64,000 nucleotides of DNA, from the NCBI RefSeq assembly GCF_013402915.1, contig NC_050722.1:558001-622000 (forward strand). The letters are read 5' to 3'. The notes under the pieces are model-generated. The model had not been told where the DNA came from, did no database searches, and saw nothing but the letters and a program-made list of their open reading frames with translations. The translations under genes and the position numbers were made by a program. The stretch comes from Zygotorulaspora mrakii. Lineage: Eukaryota > Ascomycota > Saccharomycetes > Saccharomycetales > Saccharomycetaceae. Shown piece after piece: positions 1 through 8,523 of this stretch (within the stretch, counting starts at the first letter, position 1; each line of letters starts with the position of its first letter).

Positions 1-849
1 ATGTCTTCGTTTGGTGACTGGATTGCATTGTCCAACATTGTCGATGTGCCCACTGCCAAAATCATCTCAAGAGAAGTCTCTGATGGTATCATCGCTCCTG
101 GTTTTGAGCCAGAAGCCTTGGAAATGTTGAAAAAAAAGAAAGGTGGTAAATATTGTGTCTTACAGATCGATCCAAACTACATCCCTGATTCTGTTGAAAC
201 AAGACAAGTTTACGGTGTCAATTTACAGCAAAAGAGAAATGATGCCATCATAAATAAGTCTTCCTTCCGTGAAATTGTATCTGAAAACAAAGCTTTAACA
301 GAACAAGCTGTTATTGATTTGACAGTTGCCACCATCGCATTGAAATACACTCAATCGAACTCTGTATGCTACGCTAAGAACGGTATGGTCGTTGGATTGG
401 GTGCAGGACAACAATCGAGAATTCATTGTACTAGATTAGCTGGTGATAAGGCTGATAACTGGTGGTTCAGACAGCATCCAAGAGTATTAGCATTTAAATG
501 GGCTAAAGGTGTTAAGAGACCAGAGAAATCAAATGCTATTGATTTATACGTTACAGGCCAAATCCCAACTGACGACCCTGAAAAATCGGAATACGAATCT
601 AAATTCGAAGAAATACCAGTTCCATTGACTGAAGCAGAGAGAAAAGAATGGATGTCCAAATTAACTAATGTCTCCTTATCTTCTGATGCTTTCTTTCCAT
701 TCCCAGACAACGTTTACAGAGCTGTCAGATCTGGTGTCAAATATATTGCCGCACCAGCTGGTTCAGTTATGGATAAGGCTGTTTTTGGTGCTGCTGATTC
801 TTTCAACCTAGTCTATGTCGAAAACCCAATCCGTCTATTTCATCACTGA
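1..849 (+). CDS. ADE16/ADE17: AICAR transformylase / IMP cyclohydrolase, C-terminal part (5' end outside window)
   Basis: This is the 3' part of the bifunctional enzyme for the last two steps of de novo purine synthesis: formylation of AICAR with 10-formyl-THF, then cyclisation to IMP, in the cytosol. The reading frame is open at base 1, so the Met there is probably internal. The 282 residues match the transformylase half, including [19 protein letters not shown] and the usual yeast ending IRLFHH. The full protein is about 590 residues in yeast, so roughly half, including the cyclohydrolase domain, lies outside. S. cerevisiae has two copies, ADE16 beside AAT2 and ADE17 beside ASI1. Here one gene is next to both, which suggests an unduplicated ancestor. 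It converges with ASI1 across a long spacer. Confidence 0.97.
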   Translation: MSSFGDWIALSNIVDVPTAKIISREVSDGIIAPGFEPEALEMLKKKKGGKYCVLQIDPNYIPDSVETRQVYGVNLQQKRNDAIINKSSFREIVSENKALTEQAVIDLTVATIALKYTQSNSVCYAKNGMVVGLGAGQQSRIHCTRLAGDKADNWWFRQHPRVLAFKWAKGVKRPEKSNAIDLYVTGQIPTDDPEKSEYESKFEEIPVPLTEAERKEWMSKLTNVSLSSDAFFPFPDNVYRAVRSGVKYIAAPAGSVMDKAVFGAADSFNLVYVENPIRLFHH

Positions 850-1756
850 TAGACTATAAGTTTGTTTCTTCTGTAATTTTCTCACCTCTATAATACACTT
901 TTTCATTATTGCAGTAGAAAACGAGATGTAAGACCTGAGACATAATAAATTACCAAGAATTATTTATTTATTATTGGATCATGCGTCGCCTCTCTATAGC
1001 GTCCAGCCTGATGTTTTTACTTCTAAACAAATCGATAATAATTTAGCTTTAATAGATGTTTGCAGTATGGTTTTACAAAAGTGATAATCGACCAAATATG
1101 ATCTTCACAGTGTTTAGGAATATACTGCCATAGAATGACAAGTTGATCGAGCTCAATCACCCAAAATGAATTGAATGAGAGCTCAAAATCGGCATTCTAC
1201 TCGATCTAAAATTGACTTGTTGACGGGGCTACTTCTGTCTTATCCATATACATCATGACAAAAGCCATAGACGTGAAATGACATTATCGACTCAATACCC
1301 CAACTCCAAAGAGTTAGAGGAGAAGACTAACGCCAAAGCCTAATGACTTCCTAAGACTATGCCTCTCGAGCGCCAAATCGTTAAAAGAAAATAAAGGAAA
1401 GTTAAGCAACAATAGCAAGGAGCAGACGTGCCGGTCTGTGACTCAGTAAATGAGCTAAGAAGCAGCACAACTCCTCTTTCCATAGTATTCTTCCAACACA
1501 AGCCTATGGTTACTTAAACATTCAAAAGAGAAAATATGAAAACGAGACGTAGAAATGCTGAAAGCCCACTTATATATGTTTTTCTCAGTTGGCAGATCGA
1601 AAATTTTTCAACTGTTACCCCGCCGTCTGATTTTTTTAAGATAAAGGGCTTATAGACAATAAGACAAGTTAAACTTCAAAATAAAGTCAATGTTTTTCAG
1701 GTCGTGATCATCGTAATCATCAATTTACATTATCTACCGCACTAATTAATCTATAC
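850..1756. other. 907-bp spacer between convergent genes; no coding sequence seen
   Basis: Both flanking genes end into this stretch, yet it is far longer than the other convergent spacers here (96 to 448 bp). I see no ORF of note and no tRNA. Near its right end there is promoter-like sequence: a TATATAT run at 1571-1577 and GTTACCCCGCCGT at 1614-1626, a 13-mer also present in the SED5 promoter. An unannotated non-coding RNA is possible but I cannot fold or align it. Confidence 0.5.
1614..1626 (+). promoter_or_regulatory. GTTACCCCGCCGT motif, copy 1
   Basis: The same 13 bases followed by a T-run occur at 5741-5753 upstream of SED5. It resembles a Reb1 site (TTACCCG) with an extra C. This copy lies between two convergent gene ends, where no promoter is expected. 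Binding of any factor is inference. Confidence 0.4.
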
Positions 1757-3730
1757 TTAAACAGCGTTTAACTTACTGTACCCATGTACTTCACTCCTGC
1801 AGCAAACGCAGGACTTGAAACCTCTTAAACCTAGTGAAACTCTACAATCCTCGCATATCGCAAAACATCTACAAGGCCACAGGACCACGTTTCTTTGGTT
1901 TATTCTACAAACGACACAAACAAGTTCCATTTGTTGATCACTTGTGTCATTATCCGTAACTTTTTCGTTTTCGTAGAGAGTACTTTGCAACTTGAGATTT
2001 GAGCTTCTTTCTACCATAACTTCCGCCAGAATGCCTTCAGGATTTAAAGAAGCATAAGTAGACCTTGTTATCCGTTTCTCAGTAAATTGGGTGCGGCTCA
2101 GAATTGACCATACTGACATGAACCATTTCATGTCCTCGTGCAAGTTTTGCGTATCGTTTGGTGCCAATAGCTGAGACAACTCGCTAGCCATATTCTCACC
2201 CGAGGGAGTATTATTAACGTCTACAATCTCCAATTCGGCAGTGTCTGAGTCTTCATAATCATTTTCAATTGGTGAGTAGTCTTCTGAAAGATCTTCGTCA
2301 GGTAGCAAAACCTCCTTTACATTCTCTGTACCGACTTTTCTTGGTTTCGTCAAAAATTTGACATAATTTTTGTCAGTAATAAATCTGTTACAATCCTTTG
2401 TTTGAGTCTTTGCCCTTGATCTCTTCAGACTCTTATTTGTGGACCCTTTCCTCGCTTTATATTTGCCCTTGAGATAAAACAAAACACCATGCTTGATAAG
2501 ATTAAAAGTCAGTTTTACTCTTGTCACAAAAGCGAGGGTACCGTTGGAATTCGTAGTTTGGTCAACGCATTTTGCGGACGTGTCTGCGTCATCCGGTATG
2601 GTTGAGATCCGATTCATATATGGACTCACGAAATAACTTGGGTGAACATTTTGGGGCGCGTTCAAGGGCGAAAACTCCCTGTGTATTCCTTTTTCCATCG
2701 ATTCTGTTCCACTACATAGTAAGAGTGCCAATTTGCTAATGACACTAGAAAATTCTTCCTCTCCTGTACAGTTCAAGTGATTCCACCAGTTATGCATAAA
2801 GGAATGAAATTGGAGCTCTGATGTATCGAATTGCCGAGAGCTGAAAGGATTCTTTCGAACCAGACATGCTAACAGATACGTCAACACCGAGAGAAGTATC
2901 AGAAATATCGAAAATATTTTGGGGAAATGCCTAATTCTTGTGAAAGCAGGTAAGGAATCAAGACCTGAATGTTGAACTCTGTACGCTAGATAGCCAATAC
3001 TAAAGAAATTCAGTATAGTACTACTCCAGAGTCTATAGCGCCTGAGGTCCAACATTTCAACGGTATGGATCAAAACTCTGCCAATTAAGGCCGTCAGGAA
3101 ATCTGGCAAGTGCCCTTGGAGCTGCGCATAATTTTGTGGACTCTGACATAGAAAATAAAACTGCAGAGAGAGTTCAAAAATTGTATAATCTGATTCTTCC
3201 AAAGGTTTGAGATTTGTTGTGGTTGTGATAAACGTTTCCACACAATGTGACCATGCAAAAATCAAAAAGGTACGCGCAAGGAAGAATGGCACTTCTACAG
3301 GCGGAAATACTGCTATAACTTCCAGCTGGCATAACGCTTGCGTTATATTATAAACCAGCGGAACGATTGCCATCAGATGTACAGTATATCTGGACCAAAC
3401 AGGCAACAAGACAGTCCTGGTGTTTGATCGTAATGAAGCCATAAGCACGAATCTGTTCAAAATCAGGGCAATTACGAAGCACGCGACTGCGTACGTGCTA
3501 AAAAAGTACCCAATAATATCTAGTGCAGATTGGAGATTAATGAGTAGTCCACTTGATGCAACGGCTTCTTGGTAATGTACATTGACGGCCTCCATCAGGG
3601 AGAAAGCTAGCCTATAGGGGTAGTTGACTAAATGGCCCAAGATAATGTCATCCGGCAATAATGAGTGTTTCGTTTGATTTAAATATGCAAATGCCTCCTT
3701 TGTTGTTTCTCGACCATCTGTAGCGTTCAT
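1757..3730 (-). CDS. ASI1: Asi1-like inner nuclear membrane RING ubiquitin ligase
   Basis: The protein has 657 residues (S. cerevisiae Asi1 about 624). Asi1 and its relative Asi3 form an E3 ligase in the inner nuclear membrane that destroys latent Stp1/Stp2 transcription factors and mislocalised membrane proteins. The N-terminal half has several hydrophobic segments (about 70-95, 105-130, 140-165 and 270-292), followed by a long charged, serine-rich region. At 605-644 there is a C-terminal RING-like domain with cysteines at 605, 608, 620, 622, 626, 629, 641, 643 and 644, the arrangement of the Asi1/Asi3 family. The start is the ATG at 3730, and the tRNA-Leu gene lies upstream. The convergent neighbour ADE16/17 matches the ASI1-ADE17 pair of S. 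cerevisiae, so I prefer ASI1 over ASI3. Confidence 0.9.
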   Translation of the reverse strand: MNATDGRETTKEAFAYLNQTKHSLLPDDIILGHLVNYPYRLAFSLMEAVNVHYQEAVASSGLLINLQSALDIIGYFFSTYAVACFVIALILNRFVLMASLRSNTRTVLLPVWSRYTVHLMAIVPLVYNITQALCQLEVIAVFPPVEVPFFLARTFLIFAWSHCVETFITTTTNLKPLEESDYTIFELSLQFYFLCQSPQNYAQLQGHLPDFLTALIGRVLIHTVEMLDLRRYRLWSSTILNFFSIGYLAYRVQHSGLDSLPAFTRIRHFPKIFSIFLILLSVLTYLLACLVRKNPFSSRQFDTSELQFHSFMHNWWNHLNCTGEEEFSSVISKLALLLCSGTESMEKGIHREFSPLNAPQNVHPSYFVSPYMNRISTIPDDADTSAKCVDQTTNSNGTLAFVTRVKLTFNLIKHGVLFYLKGKYKARKGSTNKSLKRSRAKTQTKDCNRFITDKNYVKFLTKPRKVGTENVKEVLLPDEDLSEDYSPIENDYEDSDTAELEIVDVNNTPSGENMASELSQLLAPNDTQNLHEDMKWFMSVWSILSRTQFTEKRITRSTYASLNPEGILAEVMVERSSNLKLQSTLYENEKVTDNDTSDQQMELVCVVCRINQRNVVLWPCRCFAICEDCRVSLGLRGFKSCVCCRSEVHGYSKLNAV

Positions 3731-3982
3731 CTTTGCCCTTTATATCAACTTGTATCGACTTGTATGCAGCTATCTGCAAGTTGCTTACGAAATCTAAGCG
3801 CTTGCTGCTGCTGCCCTTTTCACGACTGCGGGTCACCTCTCGTGATATAACTGATATATGCTGTTCTGCGAGTACCAAAGTTGAACTTCTTACAGATAAA
3901 ATGTCAATAGGCCCAAGCAAATAGACATATATCTTGATGGACGCCTCAGTTACTCGTACCAACTTCTTGATTAAAAGTCATA

Positions 3983-3994
3983 AAAACAAAAAAA
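3983..3994 (-). terminator. Pol III terminator of tRNA-Leu
   Basis: Read on the minus strand, two T-runs (seven Ts, then five) follow within a few bases of the tRNA 3' end. This is the usual RNA polymerase III stop signal. Confidence 0.75.
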
Positions 3995-3997
3995 TGA

Positions 3998-4133
3998 TGG
4001 TTGCTAAGAGATTCGAACTCTTGCATCTTACGATACCTGAGAATTCCTAAGTGTGACAGTTTGCTGCACACAAGATTCGAACCGGAGCTCTAAATCTTGA
4101 ATCAGGCGCCTTAGACCGCTCGGCCAAACAACC
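3998..4133 (-). tRNA. tL(CAA): tRNA-Leu(CAA) with 54-nt intron
   Basis: On the minus strand the gene starts GGTTGTTTGGCCGAG and ends CTCTTAGCAACCA, pairing into a seven-base acceptor stem. It shows the long variable arm of leucine tRNAs. The anticodon stem CCTGA/TCAGG encloses TTCAAG, anticodon CAA. An intron at 4042-4095 sits one base after the anticodon, the canonical position, leaving 82 nt of mature tRNA from exons 4096-4133 and 3998-4041. S. cerevisiae tRNA-Leu(CAA) also has an intron there, but of about 32 nt. The longer intron carries a GGTTCGAATCT segment like a Pol III B box. The true T-arm B box GTTCGAATCTC is also present. Confidence 0.97.
4042..4095 (-). other. tRNA-Leu intron with a B-box-like element
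   Basis: This 54-nt intron lies between anticodon position 37 and position 38. Plus-strand bases 4073-4083 read, on the minus strand, GGTTCGAATCT, close to the B-box consensus GGTTCRANYCC. The intron would be removed by the tRNA splicing endonuclease. Confidence 0.85.
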
Positions 4134-4393
4134 ATGTTAATACTGTTAAAAATACAACATCGAAAGAAAGCTAGATCCTGCATGGGATCTCAGCCATGAA
4201 AGGAAAGGAGTCAGGTGTTAGTTTGTTTAATGGTTGAAAAATTTAAGGCGAATTGTAGAAATGATTCATCTCCAACATAATGATTCATATTCTTAAAATT
4301 TATATATATTTTAAGACTTTTAAATAACTTTCTTTCCAAGGTTAATTTACAAATAGAGTATTAGTGCGAATCTACTTGGCATAAATTCACAAA

Positions 4394-5659
4394 ATGTCTC
4401 AAACTGTTCTAAATAATATTCCACAACTTCCCGCTGACGCTTTGTTTGGCATAAAACAGAGGTCATCCCGTGATGCTAGAGACTTCAAAGTCGATTTGGG
4501 TATCGGTGCCTACAGAGATGAAAACGGCAGGCCATGGGTATTACCAAGTGTACGGTCTGCAGAGAAAGCTATTCATGAAGATCCATTATACAATCACGAA
4601 TACTTAGCGATTAATGGGCTACCCGAGTTGAGCATTGGAGCCGCTAAGATTTTATTCGGCGAGGAGTCACATGCCTTGAAAGAGGGAAGAATTATTTCCG
4701 TGCAGTCAATATCGGGTACTGGTGCGCTACATATTGTTTCGAAGTTTGTAGCCAAATTCTTAGCAGGCAGAGCAGTCTACCTTTCTGAACCTACCTGGGC
4801 GAATCATAAGGCTATTTTCAAGACACAAAATGTCAAGACAGAAGCCTACCCATACTGGAAGTCTTCTACTAAAACGTTGGATATGGATGGCTTTCTAGGA
4901 GCAATTAAGAGTGCACCAAATGGTTCGATTTTCCTTTTGCATGCCTGTGCACACAACCCAACCGGTTTGGACCCAAGCAAAGAGCAATGGCCAACTATTT
5001 TGGACACACTTGCCTCCAAGGAACACATTGTCATCTTTGATTCTGCTTACCAAGGCTTTGCCTCTGGTAGCTTAGATAATGATGCATTTGCCGTGCGCTT
5101 GGGTCTTGAAAAGCTAGCTAAAAGTTGCCCAATTTTCGTTTGCCAATCATTTGCAAAGAACTTTGGTATGTACGGTGAACGTGTTGGTTGTTTCCACCTA
5201 GTTTTGCCTCAACAGGACGCCAATGTTGATATTTCAAAAATTAATAGAGCCATATCTTCGCAATTATCCACCATAATTAGAAGCGAAGTGTCCAACTCTC
5301 CAGCTTATGGTGCCAAAATTGTTGCTAAGATCTTAAACAGTCCCGACTTGACCAAACAATGGCACAAGGATATGATCACTATGTCATCCAGAATCACCAG
5401 CATGAGACATGCTCTGAGAGACAAGTTAGTTGAGTTAGGAACTCCAGGTAATTGGGATCATATAGTTTCCCAATGTGGTATGTTTTCGTATACAGGCTTG
5501 ACCGCTAGCATGGTAGAAAGACTGGAAACTCAGCATGCCGTATATTTGGTTTCCTCCGGTAGAGCTTCTATTGCCGGATTGAACAAAGGTAACCTTGAAC
5601 ACGTCGCCAAATCTATTGACGAAGTAGTACGTTATTGTTCTAAAGATGCCAAGTTTTGA
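4394..5659 (+). CDS. AAT2: Aspartate aminotransferase (cytosolic/peroxisomal type)
   Basis: The 421-residue PLP enzyme (S. cerevisiae Aat2 418) interconverts aspartate + 2-oxoglutarate and oxaloacetate + glutamate, and feeds the malate-aspartate shuttle and nitrogen metabolism. Class I aminotransferase features are visible: SGTGALH near 107 (cofactor phosphate), HNPTG at 187-191, FDSAYQGFASG near 215, the Schiff-base lysine K255 in SFAKNFGMYGERVG, and the carboxylate-binding arginine in SSGRASIAG near the C-terminus. There is no mitochondrial presequence, so it is the Aat2 and not the Aat1 type. It ends in AKF; S. cerevisiae Aat2 is remembered as ending in the peroxisomal signal AKL. It is followed in tandem by SED5, as on S. 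cerevisiae chromosome XII. Confidence 0.96.
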   Translation: MSQTVLNNIPQLPADALFGIKQRSSRDARDFKVDLGIGAYRDENGRPWVLPSVRSAEKAIHEDPLYNHEYLAINGLPELSIGAAKILFGEESHALKEGRIISVQSISGTGALHIVSKFVAKFLAGRAVYLSEPTWANHKAIFKTQNVKTEAYPYWKSSTKTLDMDGFLGAIKSAPNGSIFLLHACAHNPTGLDPSKEQWPTILDTLASKEHIVIFDSAYQGFASGSLDNDAFAVRLGLEKLAKSCPIFVCQSFAKNFGMYGERVGCFHLVLPQQDANVDISKINRAISSQLSTIIRSEVSNSPAYGAKIVAKILNSPDLTKQWHKDMITMSSRITSMRHALRDKLVELGTPGNWDHIVSQCGMFSYTGLTASMVERLETQHAVYLVSSGRASIAGLNKGNLEHVAKSIDEVVRYCSKDAKF

Positions 5660-5740
5660 AATGTAATCCAGCTCCCACTTTTCTATTACCAATGCTTCAT
5701 ATATATATAACCATATATAATAGTTGTTATACATCTGCTC

Positions 5741-5753
5741 GTTACCCCGCCGT
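5741..5753 (+). promoter_or_regulatory. GTTACCCCGCCGT motif, copy 2 (SED5 promoter)
   Basis: This is the same 13-mer as at 1614-1626, again followed by a run of Ts. It lies about 175 bp upstream of the SED5 start, a normal place for a general regulatory factor site such as a Reb1 variant. Confidence 0.45.
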
Positions 5754-5926
5754 TTTTTTGAAGATGACGTTTTGGCACGCGTTGCCAACGAAAATTGTAA
5801 AAGATCTAAGATTGCACAGCTAAATAGTAAATAAGGAAACACCGATTATCAGTAAATGTTAATTATTTATCTAACTCATCAAAAGTGCACCGTGATTTGA
5901 AGCCTATCCAAAAAAGAGTAGTACGG

Positions 5927-6895
5927 ATGAATATCAAAGATAGATCAACAGAGTTTCAACAGAGCGTACTTGTTTGCAAAAAGCGTAAAAAGCTTAATAT
6001 ACGAACCCAAGATGGCATGAATGGCCAGGAGCCAAGGCGTGCTAAGTCATCTGAGTTTCAGACTAAGGCATCTGCCATTGCGCATGAAATTTCATCCACA
6101 GCACAACTACTCTCAAAGTTGGCCATTCTTGCGAAAAGAAAGCCTATGTTTAATGACAACCCTGTTGAAATAGCCGAATTATCATTTTTAATCAAAAGGA
6201 AGATTTATACTATTGAGCACAGTTTGGTAGACTTAAGCAAATATCAAAGGTCACGGCAGCAGTCACAGACTAGCACACCTGGAGGAGATTCACAACACTC
6301 AAAAAATGTTGTCACTCTTTTGAATACAAAGATGAAGAACATTTCAGGGAATTTTAAGGATGTACTGGAAGAGAGGCAAAAATTAGAAATGAGCAACAGG
6401 GAACGATGGGAAAAAATATCGGAAAAGCAAGACAGTAGCCTTGAAGACGAAGAGTCAAGCAATGTCAATCGAACAACATACAATAGCTCGAATCCGTTTA
6501 TGTCTTCTATGATAGAAAATGATGAAAATTCTGGTAACAACAAGCAAACTAATAACGAGCTTTCTTTACCGCAAGACTCGCAATTGATGCTAATGGAAGA
6601 GGGTCAGCTCTCCACAAATCAATACCTACAAGAACGTAACCGCGCCGTAGAGACAATTGAAAGTACTATTCAAGAGGTTGGTAATCTATTTCAGCAGTTG
6701 GCGTCAATGGTCCAGGAACAAGGAGAAGTTATACAAAGGATTGATGCCAACGTCGATGACATAGATATGAATATAACGGGTGCACAAAGGGAACTTTTAA
6801 AATATTTTGATAGAGTTAAGAGCAATAGATGGTTAGCGGTTAAGATTTTTCTCATTATATTCGTCTTCTTCTTAGTCTGGGTATTAGTGAATTAG
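5927..6895 (+). CDS. SED5: Sed5, cis-Golgi syntaxin (Qa-SNARE)
   Basis: Sed5 is the target SNARE for ER-to-Golgi and intra-Golgi fusion. I start it at the ATG at 5927, because the protein then begins MNIKDRSTEFQQ, the N-peptide that binds Sly1; the frame is open a little further up without an ATG. The product has 322 residues (S. cerevisiae 340). An Habc-type helical region occupies about 50-180, with the conserved stretch KLAILAKRKPMFNDNPVEIAEL. The SNARE motif lies near 235-295 with the zero-layer glutamine inside the segment NLFQQLASMVQEQGE. A C-terminal transmembrane anchor of about 20 residues ends WVLVN. It converges with SNF7 across 96 bp. Confidence 0.97.
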   Translation: MNIKDRSTEFQQSVLVCKKRKKLNIRTQDGMNGQEPRRAKSSEFQTKASAIAHEISSTAQLLSKLAILAKRKPMFNDNPVEIAELSFLIKRKIYTIEHSLVDLSKYQRSRQQSQTSTPGGDSQHSKNVVTLLNTKMKNISGNFKDVLEERQKLEMSNRERWEKISEKQDSSLEDEESSNVNRTTYNSSNPFMSSMIENDENSGNNKQTNNELSLPQDSQLMLMEEGQLSTNQYLQERNRAVETIESTIQEVGNLFQQLASMVQEQGEVIQRIDANVDDIDMNITGAQRELLKYFDRVKSNRWLAVKIFLIIFVFFLVWVLVN

Positions 6896-6956
6896 ACAAA
6901 CTGCCGGTAAGCTGGAGCAGAAAAAAATTAAACTATAAAAAAGGAAGCACATTCAG

Positions 6957-6981
6957 ATATATATATATATATATATATATA
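6957..6981. repeat. (AT)n microsatellite
   Basis: A pure AT dinucleotide run of about 25 bases lies in the 96-bp spacer between the convergent 3' ends of SED5 and SNF7. Such runs act as efficiency elements for 3'-end formation in yeast; that role here is inference. Confidence 0.85.
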
Positions 6982-6991
6982 CAAGTTACTA

Positions 6992-7684
6992 TTATTGCAG
7001 ACCCATTTCCATTTGTAATTCTCTTAATGCACGTTCATCTTCATCCTCCTCATCCTCAGCTTCCTTGCTTAGCTCCTCACGACTTGTCGATTTTATTTTA
7101 TCATCAGGAACATTGGGTAGGTTCATCTGTTCTGTAGCTTTTGTTTCCTTTACAGGCACGGACTCTTGTGCTAACATATCAAGCTCTTCGTCTAGCTCAT
7201 CCTCATCCACTTCATTGACACCAGTATACATCGGTCTGGATATCGCGTCGCTGATCTCTTCACCCAGCTCAACCTGTTCTCTGATCTCATCCATCGTCTC
7301 GTCCACCTTATCTATATCCAGCCCGTTATGCATGGTTTTCATGGCTTTTGCACCTTGTTTCATCGCCCTCATGGTTTCGAGGTTCAAATTAGCACTTTCG
7401 ATCGAGAACAGTTGCTGTTCCAGCAAATCTATTTGTCCATCCAGCTTGGCCGATTGCGCTTCATATATTTTTTTCTTCTTCAAAGAGTTTTTGGCCATAT
7501 TCTTGTTGTTTTTGCTGAGAAATGTGCGTGCCTCATTCTCCTGATTCACTATCTGTGTCTGCAAATGACTCTGCTTCTTCGAGAGCAGATTTATCTGCTC
7601 TCTTAATTCCACTATGGCCTTCTTGGGCAGGTCTTTACTCTTAGCGCTGGAGCCATTTGATCCCCCAAAAAAATAAGATAACAT
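6992..7684 (-). CDS. SNF7: Snf7/Vps32, ESCRT-III subunit
   Basis: The 230-residue protein (S. cerevisiae 240) is the main polymer-forming subunit of ESCRT-III, which buds and cuts vesicles into multivesicular endosomes; it also acts in the Rim101 pH pathway. It begins MLSYFFGGS, the amphipathic N-terminus that inserts into membranes. A basic helical first half follows (about 15-110), then an acidic second half rich in Glu and Asp, as usual for ESCRT-III proteins. The C-terminus, [14 protein letters not shown], is the Vps4/Bro1-interacting end. Its position beside SED5 matches S. cerevisiae chromosome XII. Confidence 0.97.
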   Translation of the reverse strand: MLSYFFGGSNGSSAKSKDLPKKAIVELREQINLLSKKQSHLQTQIVNQENEARTFLSKNNKNMAKNSLKKKKIYEAQSAKLDGQIDLLEQQLFSIESANLNLETMRAMKQGAKAMKTMHNGLDIDKVDETMDEIREQVELGEEISDAISRPMYTGVNEVDEDELDEELDMLAQESVPVKETKATEQMNLPNVPDDKIKSTSREELSKEAEDEEDEDERALRELQMEMGLQ

Positions 7685-8523
7685 CTTGAAACTAGATTAC
7701 CACGCAATCAAAAGAACCTGACACACTCGGTACCCTAACGTTCCACAAACTGCCCGTTGTTATCCCTCTTACTCTACGATGATCTTTATCTCTTAGAAAG
7801 GGTGAACCAGCAAACCCAGACTTGTTACCTTCCTTTGAAGATACCATACTGATAAAAAACCGTTTAAAGGGATTTTTGAAATATATCAAGAAACAAAGAA
7901 ACCAAAACAGCATGTGAGATTCACGTGAAGCGTTGTATTGCTGATCTGTAACTCTCAAGAGATCTGCTAGATATCCAATCCACTCCAGTGGCCGAATTCG
8001 ACTCAATAGGATCCGAAAGTCCCGGCACCAAGCTACGCAACTACTGCCATGTGTGTAGAACAAACGGCTTGAAAGATAGAATGAGATCGATCGTGCATTT
8101 GGCGCAGGCATCGAGCACGCTCCATTTCGCCCTATAAATGGGTTGCCCTGGTTCCATACGTTTGCAATGGCATTTTCTTGCGCCTGCTCCCCCATTCTCG
8201 ACCGTTCAGACAACCCCGGACAGGTTGTCGATCACAGAACGGCTGAACGCCTCTTCTGCAATGTTGAGTCTGGACTTTGCAGCTCTCATGGCAGCACAAT
8301 TAAGGCTCCTACCACCATGCACATCTTCTTGATTAGATCGAGTTTCTCATGTTTTTTCAGTTTTTAATCTCTCTTTCCCGGATTCTTTTTTTCTTTTTCG
8401 CTTGGTTGTCGTATTTTCATCTTTTGCATTATATATCGAGCAGTTGCACCTCGTTGAAACAGCGTCGTTTAGATTTCAAGGATCCAATTGCTCCTATGCT
8501 CAGTGTGTATCGGCGGGCTTGAG
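7685..8523. other. 839-bp divergent spacer SNF7 / unknown coiled-coil gene
   Basis: This holds the promoters of SNF7 and of the gene at 8524. The last 200 bp before 8524 are rich in pyrimidine tracts, with TTATATAT near 8430, like a strong or regulated yeast promoter with a long leader. An open frame on the minus strand (7692-8195) has no plausible protein character and would occupy the SNF7 promoter; I do not call it. Confidence 0.5.

Noticed and set aside
7065..7544. Ser-rich 159-codon frame antisense to SNF7
   Set aside because: It mirrors the acidic Glu/Asp region of SNF7 and has no independent support.
7692..8195. 167-codon open frame on the minus strand directly upstream of SNF7
   Set aside because: It would end 8 bp before the SNF7 start and fill its promoter; the translation has no domain or composition typical of a protein.
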